Assembly: GCA_024405645.1 (NCBI GenBank)
Contig: JAKSOJ010000003.1
Coordinates: 1-22,524 of the forward strand
Reading direction: 5' to 3'
Source of the DNA: Phascolarctobacterium sp.
GTDB taxonomy: Bacteria; Bacillota; Negativicutes; Acidaminococcales; Acidaminococcaceae
Length of the DNA stretch: 22,524 nucleotides
The notes under the pieces are model-generated. The model had not been told where the DNA came from. It saw nothing but the letters and a program-made list of their open reading frames with translations, and did not search any database. The translations under genes and the position numbers were made by a program. Below are positions 6,955 through 14,904 of the stretch, piece after piece; the stretch's first letter is position 1, and every line of letters begins with the position of its first letter.

Positions 6955-9900
6955 ATGAACAATTTGCTCATTAACCGCCTTGTGGAGGTCGAAGAGCTTA
7001 AACAGGCGGTAAGTTCTTTTAAGAAAAAACAAACAACAATTTTAACCGGGTTAGGGGAAGCCTCTAAGTCGGTCTTTTGTGTTGCGATAAATGAGGTATT
7101 AGGTGGAAAGTCAAGTATTTGTGTTGTTACAGCAACTCGTGAAGAGCTTCGTACCTATAGAAGAGAGCTGGCTTATCTCTATCCAAATTTGCCAACACAA
7201 GAGTTATATCCGGAAAATTTGCCTCGTATTCAAGCAGAGACTCAAAGCTTGGAGGTAACAGCTGGGAGAGCTGCAGCATTACGCTTTTTGCAAGGAGAAG
7301 AACAGGGCATTGTTTTTGTAACTGCTGAATCTTTAGAGCAAAAGCAACTACGTCCATCCGGTGACAGTGCCAAACGCTTAAATTTAAAAGTTGGCGAAGA
7401 AATAGACTTGGATGAAGTAATGCAAAAATTGCTTGATTTAGGTTATGAACATACTGAACAGGTAGATGCCATTGGGCAGTTTTCCAAACGTGGTGATATT
7501 CTTGATATCTACCCTATAAATATGAATGATCCTATACGCGTGGAATGGTTTGATGCCGAAATAGATGCCATGCGTAGTTTTGATATAGACAGTCAACGTA
7601 GTAAAGATACTATGGAAGAACTGAGTATTGCTTCCATAGTTGTTTATAATACAGAAGAATATACTGCTTCAATTTTCGATTATTGCCATGAAAGTACTTT
7701 GGTAATTGTTGATGAACCCGTAAGACTATTTTCTATGTTGGAAAAATACGAGAAAGAAAATAAGCCTTACGAAGATGATATTTTTACTAGTTCTGAAATC
7801 TTAGAAATGATGAAGAACGCGGGCGTGTTCCTGGTTTCCGCTTTAAGCCATAGTATTTTAAAAGAGAATGATGCTATTAATATACCTGTTCGTCCCGTTT
7901 CTCAATATAATAAAAATATCGAATTAATTACCGAAGATCTTAAGAATTACCTTGCTGATGGAGTTACACCTATAGTGATGTTCTCTAGCAGCATAAAAGC
8001 ACGTGGCTTCGCTGAGAATTTACATAATTATGGTATTCAAGGCGCTTATGTTGAAAGTACTCTAGAACCAGGTCTGGTCAATGTAGTATATGGCGATTTA
8101 GGTCACGGATTTAGATTTTGGAGTGAAAACTGGGTTTTCATAACTGAAAATGACCTTTTTGGTCATCAAAAGAAAAAACGCTTACATTCAAAACATCAAG
8201 GTCAACAATTTCAATATTTTTCAGATATAAAAGTTGGGGACTATGTTGTACATAGAATTCATGGTATCGGTAGATATGTTGGCGTAGAAAATGTTTTGGT
8301 TGGCGGTATGCACCGTGATTATCTGCTTTTGCATTATGCGGGAGACGATAAACTTTACGTACCTGTTGAGCAGGTAAGCATGCTCCATAAATATATAGGT
8401 AATGATGGAAGTGTACCAAGACTTTCCAAAATGGGTGGTAAGGATTGGAAGAAGACTACAGAAAAAGCTGCTAAAGCTATTACCATTCTGGCAGAAGAGC
8501 TTTTGCGACTTTATGCTCAAAGGCAGATTACTCCTGGACATGCTTTTGCTCCTGACACTTCTTTCCAAAAAGAGTTTGAAGACGCATTCCCATATGAAGA
8601 AACTCCGGATCAGCTGAAAGCCATTGCGGAAATCAAAGCTGATATGGAAAAGCCTCAACCTATGGAAAGACTTCTCTGCGGGGATGTTGGATATGGGAAG
8701 ACCGAGGTTGCTGTTCGTGCTGCTTTTAAAGCGGTTATGGATGGCAAGCAGGTGGCTGTTATGGTGCCAACAACTGTCCTAGCTCAGCAACATTATCTAA
8801 CCTTTAAAGAACGTATGCGCAATCATGGACCAAATGTGGCAATGATTAATCGTTTTTGTTCCACTAAAGAGCAAAGAAAAATTTTGCAAGATTTAGGCGA
8901 CGGAAAAATTGATATCCTAATCGGAACGCATAGACTCTTGCAAGATGATGTCATTTTTCCAGATTTAGGTCTTTTGATTATCGATGAGGAGCAACGCTTT
9001 GGTGTTGCTCAAAAAGAAAAAATAAAAAAATGGCGCACTGGTATTGATGTATTGTCTTTAAGTGCTACGCCAATTCCACGTACTTTACATATGGCATTGG
9101 TATCTAGTCGTGATATGAGTGTTATCGAATCACCACCGGAAGATCGCTTGCCTGTTGAAACCTATGTTACTGAATACGATGATGGCATGGTTAAGGAAGC
9201 AATCGAAAGGGAATTACGTCGTGGTGGTAGAGTCTACTATATTCGTAATCGCGTTGATGGACTAGAGGCAATATCGAGAAAATTAAAAGCATTAATCCCG
9301 GGGCTAAATGTAAAAATAGCCCACGGCCAAATGCCAGAGCATGTTTTAGAAGACGCTATGATAGATTTCTACGAAGGTGGTTGTGATGTTTTGCTTTGTA
9401 CCACTATTGTAGAAAACGGGCTAGATGTTCCCTTAGCTAATACTATTATTATAGATGGAGCAGATGCATTTGGCTTGAGTCAGCTTTATCAAATGCGTGG
9501 TAGAGTAGGCCGCAGTTCTCGTCTTGCCTATGCGTATTTATTATATAAGCCTAATAAAGCATTGTCGGAGATTGCCGAAAAGCGGTTGTCTGCCATTAGA
9601 GACTTTACTGAGTTAGGTGCTGGCTTTAAAATTGCTATGCGTGATTTGGAAATTCGTGGTGCAGGTAATCTTTTAGGCCGAGAACAACACGGTCATATTA
9701 CTGGTATTGGCTTTGCTGCATATTGTGAGATGTTAGAAGCAACAATTAAGTTGTTGAAGGAAGGCAAACGCAGTGTTTTAGAGCCTGATCCAATTATCGA
9801 AGTTCCTTTAGATGCTTATATTCCTGATGATTATATAGATAATCCTCGTTATAAGATGGAACTGTATCGCCGTTTTGCTTCTATGGAATATGCAGAGCGT

Positions 9901-10242
9901 GATGATTTGTTGGATGAAATCATCGATCGCTTTGGCAATCCTCCTGATGAAGTATATAATCTTTGTCGTACTGCAACTATTCGCGCGCTTTGTCGTTTGA
10001 TAGGTATTCGTTCTGTTACTGTTCGACAAGGTATGATTCGCATGGTTTTCGGAGAAAAGGCCTTAGTAAAGGCAGAGATTCTTAGTAAAGAAATGAACGA
10101 TTCCAAGGGTCGGATGAGTTGTGCTTGGTCAAAAGAGCCTGTATTTACTTACAGAACTACAGGATTGAAATTTGACCAAGTAGAATGGGTGGAAAAATTT
10201 TTGCCACGCATTGCACTAGCAAGTAAATTCAATGTAAAATAA
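6955..10242 (+). CDS. mfd: Transcription-repair coupling factor
   Basis: A 1095-residue protein, in the normal size range for Mfd. It pushes RNA polymerase stalled at DNA lesions off the template and recruits UvrA. The N-terminal UvrB-like region covers roughly residues 1-360. The RNA polymerase-binding CarD-like domain begins near 423 with VGDYVVHRIHGIGRYVGV. The SF2 translocase follows, with Walker A GDVGYGKT at 576-583, the Walker B box DEEQ at 677-680, SATPIPRTLHMAL, and the TRG region near GAGFKIAMRDLEIRGAGNLLG. A C-terminal TRCF domain closes the protein. The ATG has no good ribosome binding site and no clear promoter between the upstream terminator and the gene, so expression is probably low or depends on read-through. 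Confidence 0.97.
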   Translation: MNNLLINRLVEVEELKQAVSSFKKKQTTILTGLGEASKSVFCVAINEVLGGKSSICVVTATREELRTYRRELAYLYPNLPTQELYPENLPRIQAETQSLEVTAGRAAALRFLQGEEQGIVFVTAESLEQKQLRPSGDSAKRLNLKVGEEIDLDEVMQKLLDLGYEHTEQVDAIGQFSKRGDILDIYPINMNDPIRVEWFDAEIDAMRSFDIDSQRSKDTMEELSIASIVVYNTEEYTASIFDYCHESTLVIVDEPVRLFSMLEKYEKENKPYEDDIFTSSEILEMMKNAGVFLVSALSHSILKENDAINIPVRPVSQYNKNIELITEDLKNYLADGVTPIVMFSSSIKARGFAENLHNYGIQGAYVESTLEPGLVNVVYGDLGHGFRFWSENWVFITENDLFGHQKKKRLHSKHQGQQFQYFSDIKVGDYVVHRIHGIGRYVGVENVLVGGMHRDYLLLHYAGDDKLYVPVEQVSMLHKYIGNDGSVPRLSKMGGKDWKKTTEKAAKAITILAEELLRLYAQRQITPGHAFAPDTSFQKEFEDAFPYEETPDQLKAIAEIKADMEKPQPMERLLCGDVGYGKTEVAVRAAFKAVMDGKQVAVMVPTTVLAQQHYLTFKERMRNHGPNVAMINRFCSTKEQRKILQDLGDGKIDILIGTHRLLQDDVIFPDLGLLIIDEEQRFGVAQKEKIKKWRTGIDVLSLSATPIPRTLHMALVSSRDMSVIESPPEDRLPVETYVTEYDDGMVKEAIERELRRGGRVYYIRNRVDGLEAISRKLKALIPGLNVKIAHGQMPEHVLEDAMIDFYEGGCDVLLCTTIVENGLDVPLANTIIIDGADAFGLSQLYQMRGRVGRSSRLAYAYLLYKPNKALSEIAEKRLSAIRDFTELGAGFKIAMRDLEIRGAGNLLGREQHGHITGIGFAAYCEMLEATIKLLKEGKRSVLEPDPIIEVPLDAYIPDDYIDNPRYKMELYRRFASMEYAERDDLLDEIIDRFGNPPDEVYNLCRTATIRALCRLIGIRSVTVRQGMIRMVFGEKALVKAEILSKEMNDSKGRMSCAWSKEPVFTYRTTGLKFDQVEWVEKFLPRIALASKFNVK

Positions 10243-10277
10243 TAAGATAGGGTATAACAAAGAAAGGAGGTAAGAGT

Positions 10278-11831
10278 ATGTCCAAGGATAAATTCCTGCG
10301 TGGAGCACTTGTGTTGACTGCAGCAGGGTTGATGGTAAAAATCATTGGTTCTGTCAATAGAATTTTGCTTTCTCGTCTATTGGGCGGAGAAGGTATTGGT
10401 CTATATCAAATGGCCTATCCCGTATATTTGCTCTTACTTTCAATTTCTTCTGCTGGCATACCTATAGCAATTTCCATTCTTGTATCAGAGCGCGTTGCCA
10501 AAAATGAATATCGTAGTGTTCGTCATGTTTTTAGCACAAGTATAAAAATGATGGCTGGTGTTGGCCTAGTGCTGGCAATACTTCTCTATTTGGCAGCTGG
10601 TTGGTCTGTTAGTACGGGGATTGTTCGTGATCCAAGAGCGTATTATGCGTTGATTGCTCTTACACCTGCGATTTTTTTCGCAAGCATATTGGCTTGTTTT
10701 AGAGGATTCTTCCAGGGCTGGCAACTTATGACGCCTCCAGCAGTGAGTCAAATTGTCGAGCAGTTTGTACGTGTCTGCACGATGATTGTGCTTGCCTATT
10801 TATTATTACCACATGGGCTTGAATATGCGGCAGCGGGTGCAGCTTTTGGCGCAGTTCCTGGTAGTTTGACAGGAATTCTAGTTTTAGGTTATTTTTATAA
10901 AAAATATAATAAATCTTGGCGTGAGAAGGAAAACCTGCTTCCTGTTGATACTCCTTTGGAGAGCACTGGTAAGCTTATCAAACGCATGTTGCTTCTCGCA
11001 TTACCGGTTTCTCTTGCAAATGTAATGGTTCCTGTATCTAGCAGTGTGGATATGCTAATAGTTCCAAATCGTCTGGTGGATGTAGGTTATTCCATTAAAG
11101 AAGCAACTACGTTGTTTGGTTATTTGGCTGGTATGGCTCAGCCGCTAATTATGATGGCCACTATTCCAACGTTATCTCTTGCTGCAAGTTTAGTGCCTGC
11201 AATTAGCGAGGCATTTACTTTGAAAGATTTTGATATTGTATGCGAGAAGTCGAGTACTGCGATGAAACTTTGCTGTTTGATTACAGTCCCTGCAGCGGTT
11301 GGTATGGTTACTCTTGCAACACCAATCTCCGTATTACTATACGGAACTGCTAAAGCAGCGACGGCTATTTGTCATTCTGGTCCGGCTATTTGGCTTTTAG
11401 GCATGCAACAAATTACAGCAGGTATGCTTCAAGGTACTGGTAATATAAATTTGCCAATGATTCATATGGTCATTGGTATTATTGTTAAAGTATTTGCTGT
11501 ATATTTTCTGACAAATGCTACTTTTAATATTGTTGGCGCTGCTTGGGCAACTAATATAAGTTTTGCTTTAATTGCATTTCTTAATATATGGGCTCTGTCT
11601 AAACTGGGTATTAAATTTAAATATGGCGCCATTATGAAAATTGTCTTTGCTGCAATTAGCATGGGAATTTTCTGTTATGTAGTTGAACCCATGGTACTTG
11701 GGTATAAGTTGTTAACTATTTTAGCAGTCGTAATGGCTGGTGTAATATATGTTGTGATGCTTTGCCTTTTAGGTGTGTTAAATAAGGAAGAGGCAAGTAA
11801 ATTGCCTATCTTAAAGAAATTTATCAAATGA
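10278..11831 (+). CDS. SpoVB/YabM-like lipid flippase (MOP superfamily polysaccharide exporter)
   Basis: A 517-residue membrane protein with about 14 hydrophobic segments and the polysaccharide-biosynthesis (PST/MurJ-like) pattern KFLRGALVLTAAGLMVKIIGSVNRILLSRLLGGEGIGLYQMAYPVY at the N-terminus, here given only to show residues 5-50 as the diagnostic stretch of the family (key residues: G9, K21, G24, R28, G36-E38, G41). Such proteins flip lipid-linked envelope precursors. It lies after mfd, where Bacillus has yabM following spoVT; spoVT is missing. AGGAGG at 10265-10270 precedes the ATG. Because sporulation genes are absent nearby, a role in peptidoglycan or surface-polysaccharide synthesis is more likely than one in spore cortex. 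Substrate unknown. Confidence 0.85.
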   Translation: MSKDKFLRGALVLTAAGLMVKIIGSVNRILLSRLLGGEGIGLYQMAYPVYLLLLSISSAGIPIAISILVSERVAKNEYRSVRHVFSTSIKMMAGVGLVLAILLYLAAGWSVSTGIVRDPRAYYALIALTPAIFFASILACFRGFFQGWQLMTPPAVSQIVEQFVRVCTMIVLAYLLLPHGLEYAAAGAAFGAVPGSLTGILVLGYFYKKYNKSWREKENLLPVDTPLESTGKLIKRMLLLALPVSLANVMVPVSSSVDMLIVPNRLVDVGYSIKEATTLFGYLAGMAQPLIMMATIPTLSLAASLVPAISEAFTLKDFDIVCEKSSTAMKLCCLITVPAAVGMVTLATPISVLLYGTAKAATAICHSGPAIWLLGMQQITAGMLQGTGNINLPMIHMVIGIIVKVFAVYFLTNATFNIVGAAWATNISFALIAFLNIWALSKLGIKFKYGAIMKIVFAAISMGIFCYVVEPMVLGYKLLTILAVVMAGVIYVVMLCLLGVLNKEEASKLPILKKFIK

Positions 11832-11852
11832 GAGCAGAAAGAAGGTTAAAAA

Positions 11853-13433
11853 ATGGCTAGAATTATCGTAGTCGGTCTCGGGCCTGGAGCTGCAGGTCAT
11901 CTTTCTTTAGAAACTATGGGATTGTTGAAGAATTCTCCCCAGGTAATTCTTCGTACTGCAGTACATCCTACGGTTAGTGAATTAGAAAAAGAGCAAGTGG
12001 CTTTTACTTCTTGTGATGATTTGTACGAGACATCAGCTTCCTTTGAAGATGTTTATAATTCTGTTGTTGCTCGTGTTATTGATGCTGCTAAAAAGAACGA
12101 TGTAGTATACGCAGTGCCTGGTTCTCCTTTGGTTGCTGAAAAAACTGTTGTGCTGATGCGCGATGCCGCTAAAGAAGCAGGGGTTGAACTCATTATCAAA
12201 CCGGCTATGAGTTTCTTGGATTTGGCATATGTTGACTTAGGAATCGATCCAATTAGTGGCTTAAGAATTATCGACGCGCAAGACGAGATGGCTGTTGTTG
12301 AAGCTGGGTCCTATCCTCTTATGATTACTCAGGTCTATAGCAGGATTTTGGCTGGCGATTTGAAAATTATGCTTATGGAAGCCTTGCCAGACGATTATGA
12401 AATTTATTTCTTACGCAATTTAGGTCTTCCTGATGCAGAATGTCGACCGATTCCTCTTTTCGAGTTGGACCATCAAGAAAATATCGACCATCTGACAAGC
12501 GTTTATATTCCTCCGATTCCTGAAAGTTCTAAGGGCGTCATTTTCTTTGGAGAAGATGAAGAGGACGAGGATGACGAAGTAGAGGTTATGACTGGGGATC
12601 AATTCGAAGAGGATTTTGATGATTTGGCTGAAGGTGAAGAGTATACTGATTCTTTGGCCGATGTTGAAATTCAACCATTAGTAGATGTTATGCGTATTCT
12701 TCGTGAACCTGGCGGATGTCCTTGGGATCGTGAGCAAGATCATAAGTCTATTCGTAGCAATTTCGTCGAAGAGGTATACGAATTTTTGGAAGCCGTGGAT
12801 AATGATGATGCCGAAGGTATGTGCGAAGAGTTGGGCGATGTACTTATGCAAGTAGTTTTCCATGCGCGAATGGCAGAAGAAGCTGGCAAATTCGATATGC
12901 AAGATGTTATTGATGGTGTTGTAGACAAATTAATCCGCCGTCATCCCCATGTGTTTGGCGATACATCTGTAAAGGATAGTGCTGAAGTTCTTGTTAATTG
13001 GGATGCAATTAAAAAAGAAGAAAAGCAAGAACGTAAGCATGTATTAGATGGAGTTGCGCAAGGATTGCCTGCATTACTTCGTGCATATACATTGCAACGA
13101 AAGGCTGCTAAGGTTGGCTTTGACTGGGATAACGTTGACGATGTTTGGAGCAAGGTTGAAGAAGAACTTGGTGAATTAAAGGATGCCCTAAATGCTGCAG
13201 ATAAAGAAAATGCAGAAAAAGAGTTAGGCGATCTTTTATTTGCAATTACCAATTATGCAAGACATAAAGGGTTTGAGCCGGAGGTCGCTTTGACTGGAAC
13301 AAATGACCGCTTTGCTTCTCGTTTCGCTTATGTGGAAGAACAGGTTGTATCTAGCAAGAAGGATTGGAAAGATTTTACTTTGGCAGAATTAGACCAATTT
13401 TGGGATGAGGCCAAACTAAAAGAAAAGAATTAG
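11853..13433 (+). CDS. mazG: YabN/MazG fusion: SAM-dependent methylase-like domain plus nucleotide pyrophosphohydrolase
   Basis: A 526-residue two-part protein. The N-terminal tetrapyrrole-methylase-like domain (about 1-215) has GLGPGAAGHLS at 8-18 and PGSP at 89-92. A strongly acidic linker follows (about 233-273). The first MazG module has CPWD at 289-292, EEVYE at 306-310 and EELGD at 325-329. The second, more diverged module has EEELGEL at 436-442 and EKELGD at 455-460. MazG hydrolyses non-canonical or excess NTPs to NMP and pyrophosphate; the methylase half of YabN has no established reaction. The protein is about 37 residues longer than B. subtilis YabN (489, recalled), which the acidic linker would account for. 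It probably shares a transcript with the flippase gene 21 bases upstream. Confidence 0.92.
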   Translation: MARIIVVGLGPGAAGHLSLETMGLLKNSPQVILRTAVHPTVSELEKEQVAFTSCDDLYETSASFEDVYNSVVARVIDAAKKNDVVYAVPGSPLVAEKTVVLMRDAAKEAGVELIIKPAMSFLDLAYVDLGIDPISGLRIIDAQDEMAVVEAGSYPLMITQVYSRILAGDLKIMLMEALPDDYEIYFLRNLGLPDAECRPIPLFELDHQENIDHLTSVYIPPIPESSKGVIFFGEDEEDEDDEVEVMTGDQFEEDFDDLAEGEEYTDSLADVEIQPLVDVMRILREPGGCPWDREQDHKSIRSNFVEEVYEFLEAVDNDDAEGMCEELGDVLMQVVFHARMAEEAGKFDMQDVIDGVVDKLIRRHPHVFGDTSVKDSAEVLVNWDAIKKEEKQERKHVLDGVAQGLPALLRAYTLQRKAAKVGFDWDNVDDVWSKVEEELGELKDALNAADKENAEKELGDLLFAITNYARHKGFEPEVALTGTNDRFASRFAYVEEQVVSSKKDWKDFTLAELDQFWDEAKLKEKN

Positions 13434-13496
13434 AAACAGGTGCCTGCAGATATTTAAAAAAGTGCAAAAATAACGATATATATGGTTTTTTGGCAC

Positions 13497-13525
13497 TTGC
13501 AAGAATATTAATTCAAGTGTAGAAT
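13497..13525 (+). promoter_or_regulatory. Probable HU gene promoter with overlapping inverted repeat
   Basis: TTGCAA (13497-13502) and TAGAAT (13520-13525) are 17 bases apart, about 67 bases before the HU start. An inverted repeat CACTTG (13494-13499)/CAAGTG (13514-13519) spans the -35 and ends just before the -10. A second imperfect pairing, AAGTGC (13460-13465) with GCACTT (13493-13498), uses the same bases. Confidence 0.55.
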
Positions 13526-13591
13526 AAATAAGTAGAATTTTGAGCCTTGTGTTCTGGATAAATATATAAGAAAAAATAGGAGGATGTTTTC

Positions 13592-13867
13592 ATGAACAAA
13601 ACAGAATTAATCGCTGCCGTAGCTGAAAAAGCTGGCATGACCAAAAAAGATGTAGAAAAAGCAATTAGCGCTACTCTGGAATCCATAAAAGAAACCGTTG
13701 CAGCAGGAGAAAAAGTTGCAGTTGTTGGTTTCGGTACCTTCGAACCCCGTGCTCGTAAAGCTCGCACTGGTCTGAATCCTCAAACCAAAAAGAAAGTTAA
13801 AATTAAAGCTGCTACCGTTCCCGCTTTCAAAGCTGGCAAAGCATTCAAAGACGCTGTTAACAAATAA
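13592..13867 (+). CDS. hup: HU family DNA-binding protein
   Basis: A 91-residue basic protein, the standard HU length. It binds and bends DNA as a dimer and compacts the nucleoid. The N-terminal helices begin MNKTELIAAVAEKAGMTKKD; the family signature GFGTFEPRARKARTGLNP is at about 46-63, carrying the arm whose proline intercalates into DNA, and VPAFKAGKAFKDAV closes the protein. A strong ribosome site, AGGAGG (13578-13583), lies 8 bases before ATG. Flanking promoter and terminator suggest an independently and highly expressed single gene inside the conserved block. Confidence 0.97.
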   Translation: MNKTELIAAVAEKAGMTKKDVEKAISATLESIKETVAAGEKVAVVGFGTFEPRARKARTGLNPQTKKKVKIKAATVPAFKAGKAFKDAVNK

Positions 13868-13887
13868 TATATAAACTTCGACCTTTG

Positions 13888-13918
13888 GTGCCCGGCTATT
13901 CTTGTCGGGCACTCTTTT
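13888..13918 (+). terminator. Intrinsic terminator after the HU gene
   Basis: GTGCCCG (13888-13894) pairs with CGGGCAC (13906-13912), followed by TCTTTT. The divIC ribosome site begins only 13 bases later, so divIC must depend on read-through or on an undetected promoter. Confidence 0.85.
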
Positions 13919-13940
13919 ATCAGCTCTACTGGAGGTTTTC

Positions 13941-14225
13941 GTGAAAAGAAGAAAATCTGTCTTTAGGTGGGTAATGTTTCTTTTCATCGCTGTTGGTTTT
14001 GTTACTCTTGGTGTAAGGGAATATAAGATTTACAAAATCAAACAAGAGCAAGCTGTTACTCAAGCTCGTATCGATAAGTTAAAGAAAGAAGAGGCAGCTC
14101 TTAAGGCCGAGCGTAAAAAACTCGACGACCCCAAACACATAGAAAAATTGGCACGTGAAGAATTCAACATGGTAGGAAAGAACGAGGTCCCTCTATTTAT
14201 TGTTGAAAAAGATAAGAAAAAGTAA
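13941..14225 (+). CDS. divIC: Septum formation initiator, DivIC/FtsB family
   Basis: A 94-residue single-pass membrane protein: a basic cytoplasmic start (VKRRKSVFRW), a membrane segment at about 10-27, then a charged coiled coil (residues about 35-75, e.g. EEAALKAERKKLDD). The family motif KLAREEFNMVGKNE leads to the end. DivIC/FtsB works with FtsL and DivIB/FtsQ in the division-site complex that activates septal peptidoglycan synthesis. The GTG start at 13941 has GGAGG (13931-13935) 5 bases upstream; a longer in-frame reading from 13902 runs through the HU terminator and is rejected. Placement between the HU and S1 genes matches the Bacillus order minus yabO, yabP and yabQ. Confidence 0.88.
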   Translation: MKRRKSVFRWVMFLFIAVGFVTLGVREYKIYKIKQEQAVTQARIDKLKKEEAALKAERKKLDDPKHIEKLAREEFNMVGKNEVPLFIVEKDKKK

Positions 14226-14264
14226 GCAGAATGGAAATTTTATTTCTATTTGCTTACTTTTTTT
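14218..14264 (+). terminator. Intrinsic terminator overlapping the divIC stop codon
   Basis: AAAAGTAAGCA (14218-14228) pairs with TGCTTACTTTT (14251-14261), and the stem continues through AATGGAAA/TTTCTATT, followed by more T. The outer arm includes the last codons and stop of divIC. Confidence 0.8.
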
Positions 14265-14326
14265 GATGTTATATTTTAAGTATCAAATCTTATGCTTATA
14301 TAGATAAGATGTGGAATATTTTCTTA

Positions 14327-14356
14327 TTGACACTGTATTTTACTAAAGAGTATAAT
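14327..14356 (+). promoter_or_regulatory. Promoter of the S1-domain gene
   Basis: Consensus TTGACA (14327-14332) and consensus TATAAT (14351-14356) with an 18-base spacer, 39 bases before the start codon. AAGGGGG at 14377-14383 serves as the ribosome site. Confidence 0.8.
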
Positions 14357-14395
14357 TATTGGGACTAATCATACTTAAGGGGGATAACTTTCTCT

Positions 14396-14857
14396 ATGTC
14401 ACTTGAAGTTGGAAGTATCGTTGAAGGCCAAATTACTGGTATTACAAAGTTTGGTGCTTTTGTGGCTTTGCCCGAAAATAAAACTGGACTCATTCATATT
14501 TCTGAGGTATCCAATGCCTACGTAAAAGATGTTCATGACTTTTTGAAAGAACATGACAAGGTTAAGGCAAAGGTTGTTTCCATAGATTCTAAGGGAAAGA
14601 TTAGCTTGTCTATCAAACAATTGGAGGCTCCTGCTCCAGAAAAAGTAGAAGAAAAACACTTCCAAACTCAAAATGAAGATAGACCTAAGCGTCCTTTTAA
14701 TCCTAATCCTCGCTCACAAAGCCCCAAAGCTATGGGCCCAGTATCTTTTGAAGATAAGTTATCCAAGTTTTTGAAGGACAGCGATGACCGTATGTTGGAC
14801 TTAAAACGTAATACTGAGTCTAAACGCGGCGGTCGTGGTGCTAGACGCGAAAGATAA
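14396..14857 (+). CDS. S1 RNA-binding domain protein (YabR-like)
   Basis: A 153-residue protein with one S1 (OB-fold) domain at about residues 5-76: VGSIVEGQITGITKFGAFVAL, GLIHISEVS and VKAKVVSID-KGKISLSIKQL are the standard strands. The rest is a low-complexity, proline- and charge-rich tail ending in the basic RGGRGARRER, probably also binding RNA. Bacillus YabR occupies the same position after divIC; this group is related to general stress protein 13 and is thought to associate with RNA or ribosomes, without a defined reaction. It has its own strong promoter and terminator. Confidence 0.88.
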   Translation: MSLEVGSIVEGQITGITKFGAFVALPENKTGLIHISEVSNAYVKDVHDFLKEHDKVKAKVVSIDSKGKISLSIKQLEAPAPEKVEEKHFQTQNEDRPKRPFNPNPRSQSPKAMGPVSFEDKLSKFLKDSDDRMLDLKRNTESKRGGRGARRER

Positions 14858-14865
14858 TGCTAACG

Positions 14866-14888
14866 GGCACCCTTTTGGGTGCCTTTTA
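14866..14888 (+). terminator. Intrinsic terminator after the S1-domain gene
   Basis: GGCACCC (14866-14872) pairs with GGGTGCC (14877-14883) around a TTTT loop, followed by TTTTATA. It begins 8 bases after the stop codon and ends 17 bases before the tilS start. Confidence 0.9.
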
Positions 14889-14904
14889 TATTTTGGGAGT
14901 TGGA

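Noticed and set aside
8221..8658. Antisense frame inside mfd (145 codons)
   Set aside because: Shadow of the mfd translocase region with no recognisable domain or start signal.
13902..13940. N-terminal extension of divIC
   Set aside because: It runs through the right arm of the HU terminator, and GGAGG at 13931-13935 fits GTG at 13941.
13607..13987. Antisense frame across the HU gene and divIC start
   Set aside because: It crosses a terminator and two real genes and is a low-complexity Phe/Ser/Asn-rich shadow.
14857..14904. N-terminal extension of tilS starting at the S1 gene stop
   Set aside because: It would translate the whole terminator hairpin, and a ribosome site with correct spacing precedes ATG at 14905.
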